The position numbers were made by a program, and so were the translations under genes. Positions 1 to 12,062 of a DNA stretch of 64,000 bases are shown here, one piece after another (position 1 is the first letter of the stretch; every line of letters begins with the position of its first letter). Source of the DNA: Cyclina sinensis (Eukaryota; Mollusca; Bivalvia; Venerida; Veneridae); assembly GCA_012932295.1 (NCBI GenBank), contig JAAONU010000019.1:24561908-24625907 (forward strand), written 5' to 3'. The notes under the pieces are model-generated. The model searched no databases. It had not been told where the DNA came from and worked only from the letters and a program-made list of their open reading frames with translations.

Positions 1-186
1 TGGGATGAGATGAAGAGACGCCTCCGTCAAAGACGTAACCAACCTCTCACGCTGGACCAACTAGCGCAGACATTGGTCAACATCTGGAACACCATTCCAC
101 AGGCAGTTATCGCCAACTTAGTTGCCTCTATGCCTCATCGCTGCCGTGCTTGCTTGAACGCCAATGGAGGCCACACACGATACTGA
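1..186 (+). mobile_element. Tc1/mariner-type transposase, C-terminal fragment
   Basis: An open frame enters at the left edge and ends in TGA at 184-186 (61 codons). It starts with the residues WDEMKRRLRQRR, continues with a run rich in L, W and N, and ends CLNANGGHTRY. This is the standard ending of Tc1-family DDE transposases, from just after the third catalytic acidic residue to the C terminus. The catalytic core lies outside the window, so intactness cannot be judged. The frame has no stops or shifts here, so the copy may be fairly young. The next ~150 bases are non-coding and probably hold the 3' terminal inverted repeat, which cannot be verified without the other end. Confidence 0.85.
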
Positions 187-387
187 CCTTGTGAAATCAG
201 ATTTCATACCTGTCAATTTCTGCGCCTTGTTACTGTAAAAATTGTTTTACATGATGAAGTGTTTGTATTGATTGTTAGAAATAAAACGTTGATTGGCTAA
301 TTTGCAAAGTTTTATGTTACTATTCCTAATATTAAAAAAAATTCTATACCTTGAAGTATGCACAGTTATATTTTTCCGTTAGTATAC

Positions 388-3108
388 AAGAACATCTGTT
401 CAAATAAAGTGAATTTATACCAAAGCACCTGTTAAAATAAAGTGTGTTTTCAGATCCTAAGGTACCAAAGCACCTGTTCAAATAACGTGAGTTTTCAGTC
501 CATAAGGTACCAGAGCACCCGTTTACATATAGTGAGTTTTCAGAAACTAAGGTACTAGAGCACTTGTTCACATAAAGTGAGTTTTAAGACCATAAGGTAC
601 TAGAGCACCTGTTCAAATAAAGTGAGTTTTCAGACCATAAGGGTCTAGAGCACCTGTTCACATAAAGTGAGTTTTCAGACCATAAGGTACTACAGCACCT
701 GTTCACATAAAGTGAGTTTTCAGACCATAAGGTACCAGAGCACCTGTTCAAATAAAGTGAGTTTTCAGATCATAAGGTACTAGAGCACCTGTTCAAATAA
801 AGTGAGTTTTCAGACCATAAGGGTCTAGAGCACCTGTTCACATAAAGTGAGTTTTCAGACCATAAGATACAAGAGCACCTGTTCACATAAAGTGAGTTTT
901 CAGACCATAAGGTACCAGAGCACCTGTTCAAATAAAATGAGTTTTCAGATCATAAGATACTAGAGCACCTGTTCAAATAAAGTTAGTTTTCAGACTATCA
1001 GGTACTAAAGCACCTGTTCACATAAAGTGAGTTTTCAGATCATAAGGTACCAGAGCACCTGATAAAATATTGTGAGTTTTCAGATCATAAGGTAGCAGAG
1101 CACCTGTTTACTTGAAGTGAGTTTTCATATACTAAGGTACCAGAGGACCTGTTAAAATAAAGAGAGTTTAAAGATCATTAGATACTAGAGGACCTGTTCA
1201 AATAAAGTGAGTTTTCAGATTATAAGGTACTATAGCACCTGTTCACATAAAGTGAGTTTTCAGATACTAAGGTACCAGAGCACCTGTTCAAATAAAGTGA
1301 GTTTTCAGACCATTAGGTACTAGAGCACCTGTTCACATAAAGTGAGTTTTCAGACTATCAGGTACTAAAGCACCTGTTCACATAAAGTGAGTTTTCAGAT
1401 ACTAAGGTACCAGAGCACCTGTTCAAATAAAGGAAGTTTTCAGACCATTAGGTACTAGAGCACCTGTTCACGTAAAGTTAGTTTTCAGACTATCAGGTAC
1501 TAAAGCACCTGTTCACATAAAGTGAGTTTTCAGATCATAAGGTAGCAGAGCACCTGTTTACTTGAAGTGAGTTTTCATATACTAAGGTACCAGAGCACCT
1601 GTTAAAATAAAGAGAGTTTAAAGATCATTAGATACTAGAGGACCTGTTCAAATAAAGTGAGTTTTCAGATCATAAGGTACCAGAGCACCTGATAAAATAT
1701 TGTGAGTTTTCAGATCATAAGGTAGCAGAGCACCTGTTTACTTGAAGTGAGTTTTCATATACTAAGGTACCAGAGGACCTGTTAAAATAAAGAGAGTTTA
1801 AAGATCATTAGATACTAGAGGACCTGTTCAAATAAAGTGAGTTTTCAGATTATAAGGTACTATAGCACCTGTTCACATAAAGTGAGTTTTCAGATACTAA
1901 GGTACCAGAGCACCTGTTCAAATAAAGTGAGTTTTCAGACCATTAGGTACTAGAGCACCTGTTCACATAAAGTGAGTTTTCAGACTATCAGGTACTAAAG
2001 CACCTGTTCACATAAAGTGAGTTTTCAGATACTAAGGTACCAGAGCACCTGTTCAAATAAAGGAAGTTTTCAGACCATTAGGTACTAGAGCACCTGTTCA
2101 CGTAAAGTTAGTTTTCAGACTATCAGGTACTAAAGCACCTGTTCACATAAAGTGAGTTTTCAGATCATAAGGTAGCAGAGCACCTGTTTACTTGAAGTGA
2201 GTTTTCATATACTAAGGTACCAGAGCACCTGTTAAAATAAAGAGAGTTTAAAGATCATTAGATACTAGAGGACCTGTTCAAATAAAGTGAGTTTTCAGAT
2301 TATAAGGTACTATAGCACCTGTTCACATAAAGTGAGTTTTCAGTTACTAAGGTACCAGAGCACCTGTTCAAATAAAGTGAGTTTTCAGACCATTAGGTAC
2401 TAGAGCACCTGTTCACATAAAGTGAGTTTTCAGACCATAATGTACAAGAACATCTGTTCACGTAAAGTGAGTTTTCAGACCATAAGGTACTACAGCACCT
2501 GTTCACATAAAGTGAGTTTTCAGAACATAAGGTACCAGAGCACCTGTTCAAATAAAGTGAGTCTTCAGACCATAAGTACCAGAGCAACCGTTCAAATAAA
2601 GTGAGTTTTCAGACCATAAGGTACTAGAGCACCTGTTCAAATAAAGTGAGTTTTCAGATCATAAGGTACTAGAGCACCTGTTCAAATAAAGTGAGTTTTC
2701 AGATCATAATGTACAAGAACATCTGTTCACGTAAAGTGAGTTTTTAGACCATAAGGTACTAGAGCACCTGTTCAAATAAAGTGAGTTTTCAGATCATAAT
2801 GTACAAGAACATCTGTTCACGTAAAGTGAGTTTTCAGACCATAAGGTACTAGAGCACCTGTTCAAATAAAGTGAGTTTTCAGATCATAAGGTACTAGAGC
2901 ACCTGTTCAAATAAAGTGAGTTTTCAGATCATAATGTACAAGAACATCTGTTCACGTAAAGTGAGTTTTCAGATACTAAGATACCAAAGCACTTGTTTAA
3001 AATAAAGTGTGTTTTCAGATCCTTAGGTACCACAGTACTTGTTCACATGATGTGAGTTTTCAGATCATAAGGTACCAGAGTGCCTGATCACTTGAAGTGA
3101 GTTTTCTT
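388..3108. repeat. 45-bp satellite array with higher-order structure
   Basis: About 60 head-to-tail monomers of 45 bp share the core 'agagcacctgttcaaataaa' followed by 'gtgagttttcagaccataag'. Blocks also repeat at a higher order. The variant monomer with 'gataaaatattgtg' occurs at 1061 and again at 1691, a period of 630 bp (14 monomers). The 'tatagcacctg' variant occurs at 1231, 1861 and 2311 (steps of 630 and 450 bp). Because 45 is divisible by three, short open frames with a 15-residue period appear on both strands. These are by-products of the period, not genes. The array begins about 200 bp after the Tc1 fragment and decays at both ends. Confidence 0.95.
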
Positions 3109-3511
3109 TTAGATCATACGTTTATAACAAAATTTTGAAATACGAGGAAATGCCATAGTTTTCTTTCTTAATTCATTTATTTGCAGGTCAAGTTGAAGGA
3201 AAGAAAGGGAGACAAGGAAAGAATTGTTATGTTGTAGCATTTTTAATACAACATTACGTTCTATATTAATTTTCCTTTATTACTTAATGTATTAAGTTAT
3301 GATCTTTTTGATAAAGAAACAAAATATAGTGAAAGGTTTTAATTTTTTTGAGTGATTCGAATAAGATTTTAAAAATCACTGAAGCATCGCTTTAGAATAA
3401 AGTTTAAATTATATCAATTTTGAAATACTGATTTTATTCTCAAAACAAACATACAGTACCAACTTACGACCACGCTGTAGTCAAAACCTAAAGGCATATA
3501 TCATTACTTAC
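3109..3511. other. Non-coding stretch between satellite and SLC17 exon 5
   Basis: AT-rich sequence in which no exon, tRNA or clear repeat was recognised. It lies inside the intron that follows the last SLC17 exon seen (3512-3595, minus strand). The satellite array is therefore probably also intronic, unless the gene ends otherwise outside the window. Confidence 0.5.
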
Positions 3512-6500
3512 CATGTACATAGAAAATAGTAGACCACCCAAGAGCACATAGGAAGCCGGAAGTCAGGTAGGATATAACAATTCCAAGTGGCTGACCTAAA
3601 TGAATAATTTCATAACGTTATAGTTTCTGCAAATAAAGGACTTATGTGTATGATGTATCCAACTAGAGTGGTTGTTTTTCAGCTGAGACCTTAAACCGAG
3701 TCCCATGTATGGGCGATTCACACAAAGTATGTTAGAACAGGGTTTTCCCTACAGATGCTTCCTGTATCTTGTACAATCCCTATAACCTAAACTAATTAAA
3801 TTCTTTACGATAGTCTGTGATACAGGGCTTCGGTCAAATGGGTTGTCGTTATATAGAAGTCAGTCGGTCTTATGAGGATAAAGTTGTATGGGGAATCGGT
3901 CGTATGAGGAGTAGGTCGTATAGGGAGTCGGTAGTTTAAGACATTGGTAATGTTGGACGAGGTTCGTATATAGGGTTAACGCACGTTGTTTCGTGTTATA
4001 ACATCTGCAGAATCCCGAGGGATGGTTGGTGGCCTACAGGCTCGGGCACCAACCATCCCTCTGGATTCTGCAGATGTTATATACGGGCTCGGGCACCAAC
4101 CATCCCTCGGGATTCTGCAGATGTTATAACACAAAAAAACGTGCTTTAACGCTATTCTAGCATAAAATGATCTAGAAAAGACATCTTTACGAAAAAAATA
4201 GATTAAATGAATAAATAATAGTACAGTCGCCTTTAGGTTGTTAAGGATACGTGTTTTAAATATGCGTTTCAGGGCGACATGTGTTTTCAACTTGTGGAGC
4301 GGCCATCTTGAAACTTAAAAATTGTCGATTAAAAAATATTTTGAAGGATTTCATGTGGATTTAAAATTGAACAAGGCCAGCCATTGATTTTATCAATAAT
4401 CATGAATGTTTCGTCTACGTTCCGACCTGCGAAGTTACATAAACTGCCGATTTGGGGCATAAAAGACGGATAAGCGTCCATTATTTACAACGGCCCTGTA
4501 ACGCGCATAACTGAAACCGGGTTATAACAGCGCGTGAGCGCGAGAACTTCCTTGTTTACACACCTTTTTGCTCTCGTTAAAACATAGGCAAAACGGGCAA
4601 AAAAGAGCGATTTTATGCTAGAATGAGGAGTAGTGTAGAGGGAGAACGTCGTACGGGAGTAGGTTGTATTTGAAGTTTGTCGTATATGGAATAGATCGTG
4701 TGGGTATTCAATCGTATGAGGAGTAGGTCGTATGAGCAGTAAGTCGTATGAAGAGTCGGTCGTATAGGAAGTCGGCTGTCTGAGAAGAACGTTTTTAAGA
4801 AGTCGTTCGTATGATAACATAGTATTTTTAGCCGGTCGCATATAAGGAGTAGATTGTATGGAAGTCGGTCGTAATTGGAGTCGTCGTATGAGGAGTAGGT
4901 TGTATGAGGAGTATTTCGTACGGAAACTCTGTCGTATGAGGAATAGGTCATATTCTAGCATAAAACCGCTTGTTTTTTCCCGTTTTGCCTATGTTTTACA
5001 AAAGCAAAAAGGTGTGTAAACAAGGAAGTTCTCGTGCTCACGCGCTGTTATAACCCGTTTTCAGTTATGCGCGTTACAGGGCCTTTGTAAATAATGGACG
5101 CTGATCCGTCTTTTTTGCCCCAAATCGGCAGTTTATGTTACTTTGCAGGTCGGAACGTTGACGAAACATTCATGATTATTGATAAAATCAATGGCTGGCC
5201 TTGTTCAATTGTAAATCCACATGAAATCCTTCCAAATAGTTCATAATCGACACTTTTTAAGTTTCAAGATGGCCGCTCGACAAGTTAAAAACACGCGTCG
5301 CCCTGAAACGCATATTAAAAACACGTATCCATAACAACCTAAAGGCGACTGTACTATCATTTATTTATTTATCTAGTTTTTTGTAAACATGTCTTTTCTA
5401 GATCATTTTATGCTAGAATAGCGTTAAAGCACGTTTTTTTTGTGTTACAACATCTGCAGAATCCCTCGGGATATGTTGGAGCCCTCGCCCTACGGGCTTG
5501 GGCACCAACCATCCCTCGGGATTCTGCAGATGTTATAACACGAAAAAACGTGCGTTAACCCTATATTAGAGGTCGGCTATATGAGGAGTAGGTCGTATAA
5601 ACAGTTCTTCATACTGGAAGTTGGAAGTATGGGAAATCTGTCTTATGGTACGTTTGTCTTTTAGGCAGTTGGTCGTTTGTTGAGTCTGTCGTATGCAGCC
5701 TTTCTATATTTAAAAGGGCTGTTTGTCGGTACTTGTACTGATCACCAAGTTAACAATCAAATTGCAGCGCACATTTTATGACATCTTTCAACTCATAAGA
5801 ATAGAGTTTAAAAGATACCTACCAGAAATCATAATTGACAGAAGGGCGGCTCTTTGCGAAGGTTTCGTCCAGTTCATAGTGATAGAGTACACCGCTGGCG
5901 TAAACAGTCCCTATAATAGTTATTCAAAAGAAATGTTCTCTGCAAAATATTTTGCGTTACGTAAAAAGAATTTGTATGTGCAAATATTAAGTAACTTACT
6001 AAATCTGTTCCATGGACCGTGAATCAAAAATATCAAAGAACTTTAATCAAATCGATATCAAATGCAGCTGAACGGGTAAAATCACAAAATTCAATATCTC
6101 AGTTAACATGTCCGCATAGTAACATGACGAAAAGTGACACTTAAGAACTTAGAAATACATAAATCAAATGTAAATCAATTCGTTCGATTGAGTTATTATA
6201 GAAGCATTCCATCCTTTTTTCATATAGAACTTAATGCTAGTGACCAAATCATGATCCGATGTCAAAGTGTCAGTACAGTAAGAAACTGAATGTATGAGTA
6301 CTGCGAGTCTTAAGGTGGTTAAATTTGTTATTTATGTATCAGTTGTACCTATTTTACATAATCAGATGCATCAAATATAATAAATTAATCCAAAATTATA
6401 CATATGATTTTTTGTCAGTTACAGCCGGATTGGTCATAGGAATTTTTATTAGATAGCTCTTAAAGATGAACGGTGACATACTCTTTTTATTACATTTTTA

Positions 6501-7269
6501 TAATGACCATACAAATATCTACAAAATATCAGTTTATTATGAATTTGTTGTTATTATGCCACTACTATTTTTTTCTGGTGAAATTTGCTGAAAAAAAGAG
6601 ATTTTTTCTTAATTCTGGACTAAATTGGATAGTAAATTGAAATTTGATATTAAGGGCCAATGTTTATTTTCTATTATTTTTAAAACTATTTTTTTGTTAA
6701 TAGGGTGTATACTGATAATTTCTCTTAAAATTTAATAAACTGAATACTCTTTATTATTAAAATATTTGAATTTTTGTCAGTTATTGCAAAATTTCAGCCA
6801 GTTTCAGAGTCAAAAAGCCTAATTTAGACTGCATAGCTGCCAGTTAAATTAGTGAAAAAGTTCATTCGGCAACCTATGAATTTTTTTGCAGAAATCAACT
6901 TCCAGTAAGTTAATCTTCATAAAAAACACAGGCAGAAAAAAATGGTGTTAGTTTGAATTTTAGGAGTGGACCCCCTTAATACAGAAAGTTGTCAATGTAA
7001 AATGTTTCGGTAGATAGTCATCCATATAAATGTCCAACTTCCTTATTGTCTAAGTGTTCTGAAGAGATATTTATCATCTGTTATTTTTATGAAATGTCAC
7101 GTGAAGCAAAAATATACAGTACATAAAATAAACGAAAACAGTTTAAAGTCGATAATAGTTCTGTAAAGATGATCTATGAAAATAAAGACTTAATTCAAAT
7201 ATACGACTGATGAATAGTACTAACTGCATATTTTCTATAGATTGTTACCCCCCCCCCCCCCCCACCGCC

Positions 7270-7327
<58 letters not shown>

Positions 7328-9572
7328 AACAAAAACAAAAACAAAAACAAAAAAAACTAAAAAATAAAACTAGGTTTTATACTTTTAAATTACTTACACC
7401 CGCTAATCCAATAAGAATCCGATTGACAAAGATGAGTATAATGCTCGTCTGAGCACAAAGGGGAGCTAACAACGAAGATATTCCTGTAATAACAAAAAAG
7501 GCACTGATCACGTGTTTCCCGCCAAAACGATGAGCAAGGTGGCCGCCAGGTATCTGCGTGACAATGGAACCGTAGTAATATGATGAGAGAATTAACGATA
7601 TTTGGGCCTTATCCCAGCTGAATTCTGGAACAACTGCCTGTAAAAGAAAAACGTGGTTTCTAATATAAATGTATAAAGTAACACGGATGTACGTTTCAAA
7701 CTTTTTCTCAAACTAAAGGCATTCTTGGAAGATATCGGACAAACATTTATTCCAAGCGTTGTAAGTTCTGACTTTTGATCGAACTCACCCTTTCGAAAAT
7801 TTTTAATTTTTATCTCTGTAAGAAATGTTGACATAATCGCTTTTTCTGTATTTCTGTATTACTCAGAAATCAGATGATAAAATATACACGAACTCCAATA
7901 ATTATGATTTCTGTAATATGTATTTAATATTTGATATAGATTGCTTAAACTATCTTAAGAAATAACAAAACGAAATATGACATCACCAAGTCGGTCCCAT
8001 TTGAAGTAGTATCTAGAGTTCTATCGATCCCTTCTTGTGTATTTACCCTCTGTGTTAAGTAGGAAAGAGAAATATTTTCAAACAGTATATGCTCCATCTT
8101 GGGAATATTTTCTTTATGTTCTGTCTTTTTGGTTAAGTGTCCTGTTGGTTGAGCTATATTTGATTTGTTATGGATATCAAAGTCCATATCCTTTGGAAGA
8201 TCCATGGTCATATTTAGGTTTGCACTGTGTAGGGCTTGCCTCGTGGACCCAAGCATACACACTATAACCATATTGAGATTCACCCGATGCAGGTAGCTGA
8301 GTATATTGGCGACAAACACAATTATACCGAATTTAAATCTACACGACATCCAGAACTTCGGTGCACCTGAAATGACGAAAATATTAAATCCGGATTAAGA
8401 TCGCCTAGGACGATGAAATGTTATCTCAAATTTGTGTCTACACAACACTAAGAACCTATCTTCTCCTGATTTGGCGAACAGTATTACACAAAGAAGGAAC
8501 TGTAACCTACAACGAGGACATTAAGTGCAACAGTGCTCCTGAAGTGATACACTTTATCATTCCAAATAAGAAATGCATTGAAATATTGTTTTGCTATATG
8601 TTCTAACTCAAATCTACAAGATATACAGAATTTTGTTGGGCCTGAACAATGAACATGTATTCCAGAAGAGGAACGCTGGAATGGTGAACAAGTATTCCAG
8701 AATAGGAATGCTGAAATAATAAGCACGGATTCCAGAATAGGAAAGCTGGAACGGTGAACATGGGTTCCAGAATAGGAATGCTGGAACGGTGAACATGGGT
8801 TCCAGAATAGGAATGCTGAAATAATAAGCACGGATTCCAGAAAAGGAAAGCTGGAACAGTGAACATTTATTCCAGAATAGGAGCGCTGGAACGGTGAACA
8901 TAGATTGCAGAACAGAAAAGCTGGAAAAGTGAACATTTATTCTAGAATAGGAGCGCTGGAGCGGTGAAGATGTATTCCAGAATAGGAGCGCTGGAACGGT
9001 GTAGATGTATTCCAGAATAGGAGCGCTGGAACGGTGAACATAGATTGCAGAACAGAAAAGCTGGAAAAGTGAACATTTATTCTAGAATAGGAGCGCTGGA
9101 GCGGTGAAGATGTATTCCAGAATAGGAGCGCTGGAACGGTGAAGATGTATTCCAGAATAGAAAGACTAGAACAGTCAACAGTGCGATAAGTGTAAACCTC
9201 AAAGAATAACTACATTGACATTTCGTCTTTAATATAATGATAGATCTGATCACTACAATACAGAGCTATTAGAGTGAAATGAATATGAAATAAAAGAAAC
9301 AGAGAAGAAATTCAGAAGTTACAGAAAATTTAGAACATCATATCATATGTACAATAAAACATCATAATCTCGACAACTCGAGAACGAGGTAGTGAGAAAA
9401 TATTCCATTAGTGTTTCGAGAAACAAATATGACCGACATTGAATGATTAGAATTTATAAGCATGGCAAACAAGGGAATGACATCTATTAAAATTAAACAA
9501 CTTACCATCTATGCTGTAACTTGCCTTTCTGTCTACAATGAATGGTTCCTTGGTACTTTCTTCTTCACTCAT
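3512..9572 (-). CDS. SLC17-family (sialin / vesicular anion / phosphate) transporter, 5' part
   Basis: Five coding exons on the minus strand join with matching phases: 9506-9572 (ATG at 9572), 7987-8366, 7398-7637, 5823-5910 and 3512-3595. All have GT donors and AG acceptors, and intron phases are 1, 0, 0 and 1. Together they give about 286 residues; the rest of a usual ~450-550 aa protein lies left of the window. Exon 2 holds the first membrane helix with the family's HRVNLN motif. It then encodes a luminal loop with several N-glycosylation sequons (NMT, NKS, NIS, NGT). Exon 3 encodes WDKAQISLILSSYYYG and IVTQIPGG, followed by HRFGGKHV, which are hallmark SLC17 sequences. Exons 4 and 5 continue with GLFTPAVYS, the charged stretch before the next helix, and GWSTIFYVH. 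SLC17 proteins are 12-helix major facilitator transporters moving organic anions, sialic acid, glutamate or phosphate in lysosomal, vesicular or plasma membranes. The substrate cannot be told from this half. The start is supported by a hydrophilic acidic N terminus (MSEEES) typical of the family. Confidence 0.85.
3660..3845. repeat. Degenerate SINE-like relic
   Basis: A stretch containing 'gagtcccatgtatg', 'gatgcttcctgtatcttgta' and 'cctataacctaaactaatta' resembles, with many changes, the body of the SINE family seen at 17.3, 18.6 and 59.3 kb. It lies in SLC17 intron 4. The call rests only on that resemblance. Confidence 0.35.
3845..5700. repeat. Short irregular satellite (GTCGTATGAGGAGTAG-like) interrupted by foldback arms
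   Basis: Variants of 'gtcgtatgaggagtaggtcg' occur left of the foldback element (3845-3960), in its loop (4626-4950) and right of it (5566-5700). Units are about 15-25 bp and irregular. The long frames read from the loop on the minus strand are repeat translations rich in S, Y, T and R, and have no domain character. The arrangement suggests either that the inverted element inserted into a satellite or that the satellite is part of a larger composite element. Confidence 0.65.
3969..5565. mobile_element. Foldback-type DNA element with ~0.6-kb inverted arms
   Basis: The left arm (3969-4625) is the reverse complement, with scattered changes, of the right arm (4951-5565). The outer ends read 'tatagggttaacgcacg' at 3969 and its complement ending at 5565. 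Each arm has an outer sub-terminal hairpin built from 'cgtgttataacatctgcag' and 'caaccatccctcgggattc'. Each arm also has inner sequence shared with the other, including 'ggccagccattgattttatc' and its counterpart. The inner ends read 'attttatgctagaat'. There is no transposase. Such long inverted arms fit a non-autonomous foldback (long-TIR) element. It lies in intron 4 of the SLC17 gene. Confidence 0.8.
5924..7246. other. SLC17 intron 3, AT-rich, no further feature seen
   Basis: The sequence between SLC17 exon 4 (ending at 5910) and the homopolymer tract is AT-rich, with no recognisable exon, repeat or RNA gene. The small open frame around 5723-6022 on the plus strand is the antisense shadow of SLC17 exon 4. 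Confidence 0.5.
7247..7345. repeat. Poly-C / poly-A tract
   Basis: A run of about 17 C, a short spacer, then roughly 56 consecutive A followed by 'caacaaaaac' repeats. It lies about 55 bp from the SLC17 exon 3 donor. Homopolymers this long are prone to assembly length error. The tract could be the tail of a retroposed copy, but no retroposon body was recognised next to it. Confidence 0.85.
8648..9172. repeat. 35-bp minisatellite in SLC17 intron 1
   Basis: About 15 copies of a 35-bp unit of the form 'ttccagaataggaatgctgg' + 'aacggtgaacatggg'. Variants carry 'gagcgctgg' or 'attgcagaacagaaaagctg'. The block 8885-8990 is repeated near 9020-9125, so the array has grown by multi-unit duplication. 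It sits between SLC17 exons 1 and 2. The open frames seen on the minus strand here are repeat translations. Confidence 0.95.
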
Positions 9573-9779
9573 TGTGTTTTGCTGGAATTACTGAAAGTAA
9601 TATGACATACAATGATTTTACATGAGCAAATACTTCGCTACTACTATGTGGATGAGATGTACAAGAATTCTTCACTGATCTATGGCCGTCTACCAATATA
9701 ACTAACTCATCATGCAAATGTGGGTTCAGACTTCTTTTGAAATGCAAGGTTTGATTTCAAATTTTGTCATGGGATTTTG

Positions 9780-10505
9780 GGGTAAAGTACTGGTTCTATC
9801 ATAGACGTAGGAATTTGGGTTTTAGTAAAGACTTTAGCACGGGTTCGTTCTAGGAGCTTGAGTGTCAGACGCGAAAATGTTCGGTTAGAAAGTGGCTCTT
9901 CTCTTCTAACTAGGAATATGATAGCAGACATGTGATTTTGGATAATAACACTGGATTTCCCGGTTACTATTTTGCTAGACGTAGGATTTTGAAGTTAGGT
10001 ACATGTTCATCCCTTTTTCTTAGGAATTATAACGGTAGATGCAGGGTTTTCGCTTCATCTCTTCTTCCAAGTTATAATAGCAGTAGACATATGTTTTCGG
10101 GTTAAGCAATGGCTCTTTCAGAAACTATAGTAAGAGACGTAGGATTTTGAGGTAAGGTGCTGGTTCATCCCCTTTTCCAAATCATGATCGCGGTACGCCA
10201 GGTTTTCGGGTTAAGCAATGACTTTTTTTCAGAAACTATGTTAGAACTGTGAGGTTTGGTATTCGTCCCTTCTTTCCAGGTATTATAGCGGCAGACGCAG
10301 GGTTTTCGGGTTAAACACTGTCATTTTTCAGGAACTATAGTAGGAAACGTTGGCTGTTGAAGTTAGGTACTCTCGCCTTCTTTCTAAGCAAATATAGCTG
10401 TACATAGACACAGGATTTTTGGGTTAAGCACTGGCTCTGTTCAGGAATTATAGTAGGAAACGTAAGATTTTGCAGTTAGGTACATGTTCATCCTTTCTTC
10501 TTGTA
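9780..10505. repeat. Degenerate ~111-bp tandem repeat upstream of SLC17
   Basis: The phrase 'gaactatagtaggaaacgt' and its variants recur near 10122, 10233, 10333 and 10444, with an older copy around 9970. Each is followed by 'gttaggtac...ttcatcc' and 'ggttttcgggttaagca'. The spacing is close to 111 bp. Divergence between units is high, so the array is old. It begins about 200 bp upstream of the SLC17 start codon and may overlap its promoter. Confidence 0.75.
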
Positions 10506-12062
10506 TTAAGAGTAACTGACGACTTGAAAAAAAGAACGATGGAAAAGTAAACCAATACAAGTACAACATCTTCTAGCACAAATTATTGAAAGAAATGTTT
10601 GCATATTTGCGTATTAATTGAAAATCTTTCAACTTATTCGAATGTTTCAAGCTTTTTGCAAGCACTTTACTGGCAGAGTAGCTTTGTTAACAACCCTCAC
10701 TTGCTAAAAAAAAAAAAAATAGGTTACGTCCAATTTATCTTCTCTATCTGTTAAGAATATAAGTAATTTCAGCTGTTTTCATACACAGCGGGATTGGAAT
10801 GTGGAAGCGAATAGACTTAAAAAACAGGACTTACCTGCGGATGTGTTTAAATATTTAGGTATTTAGGTTATGTAAATAAGATGGACACTCGAAAAATTAC
10901 TGTTCTGCTGGTCTTTGCCGCTGTTTTTTTCTTTTTCTTAATTTGAGAAGTCGAAAATTAAATGTTGTTGTATTAAAAAAAAGATCACTTAACATTAAGA
11001 AAAGAGTTTCGAATTAAAAAAAGAGATGTTGAAAGAGAGTTCATAGCTTTATTTCAGAGATTCGGAACTTTCGGCAAACGAAAGACTTCATCCAGATTTT
11101 TCAATTTGATAATTCGGTAAACGTATCTATAAATCTTCCGTTAATCGAAGCGATATGTCTTCAGCTGAAAAGGAACCTCTGCAAGGAAATGTACGTCACT
11201 GAGAGCCATGGATCAGAACATTCAAAGGGGGAAAAACAAAGAACAGAACAAAAGAAGTAAATGCATGTTTTGAACGGACACGACAGGGCACGATGACAGG
11301 ACAAGACAGGATTGGCTAGAACCGTAGAAAAGAAATTACAAAAGATATCATATCTAACCAAAACATAACATGACAAGACGGGACAGGATGAGACATTTCA
11401 TGACAGGACAGAATAGAACAGAACGTAATATCACGAGACATAATGGAACACAACAGAACGAAAGACCACTTTGCTATATTCACATTTCTATGTTACAATG
11501 AAACAAAATGAAATGACAAGGACATAATGATAACATGACTTACATTCTTGTGGGATTCCAAACGGTATGATCACATCATATTTTGAGTAATCTTTTAGTT
11601 CAGGTCAGAAAAGATAGTGAAAATAGAAGGTGTAAAAGATCAGGACATTATTTTATCAAAGCACTGAGAGTACGGAAGGACGGTGCCCATGATAAATACA
11701 ACATGACTCGCAGTTAGACACTCCAGTTGATAGTTAAGAGCTGATTTTTAAATTTGTGAACTAAATAATGCTAAGCGTAACTTACCAATGCCTCATTATG
11801 CATTTCGTTACTCCATAAACTATCACAAACAGTTAGGTTAACATCGGAAGAATTCTATATATTGCCCTCATTATTTTGTCAGAAAGGGTTCTCTATTTTA
11901 TGATTTTCCTGTCATTTATTTATCTTGACAGTTACAATACCTAGCTGCTTACTATTTTATTTCTCCTTAGACATTATTTAAATTATGTTGCTAATCTTTC
12001 CACGTGAGCTCCTTCTTCGAGAAATAAAATAGCATTAATGTTTAATTTAGTTATTTATTCAC
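10506..12062. other. Intergenic, low-complexity patches
   Basis: No gene was recognised. Around 11230-11560 there is a degenerate purine-rich patch of 'gacaggac', 'gaacagaac' and 'acgacagg' motifs. Elsewhere the stretch is ordinary AT-rich sequence. Confidence 0.5.

Noticed and set aside
344..2604. Open frames of 60-75 codons on both strands with a 15-residue period
   Set aside because: They are direct translations of the 45-bp satellite. There is no start context, no splice structure, and the same text is open on both strands.
4485..4961. 158- and 112-codon minus-strand frames
   Set aside because: They lie in the loop of the foldback element, in short satellite sequence. Composition is dominated by repeat-encoded S, Y, T, L and R.
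7210..7452. Frame with a long polylysine run
   Set aside because: It reads through a poly-C/poly-A tract and the antisense of SLC17 exon 3.
8484..8936. 150-codon frame with repeating 'FLFWN' text on the minus strand
   Set aside because: Translation of the 35-bp minisatellite in SLC17 intron 1.
8640..9180. CRISPR-like regular repeats
   Set aside because: Units are contiguous without unique spacers and the genome is animal. The array is a minisatellite. The same applies to 62.65-62.87 kb.
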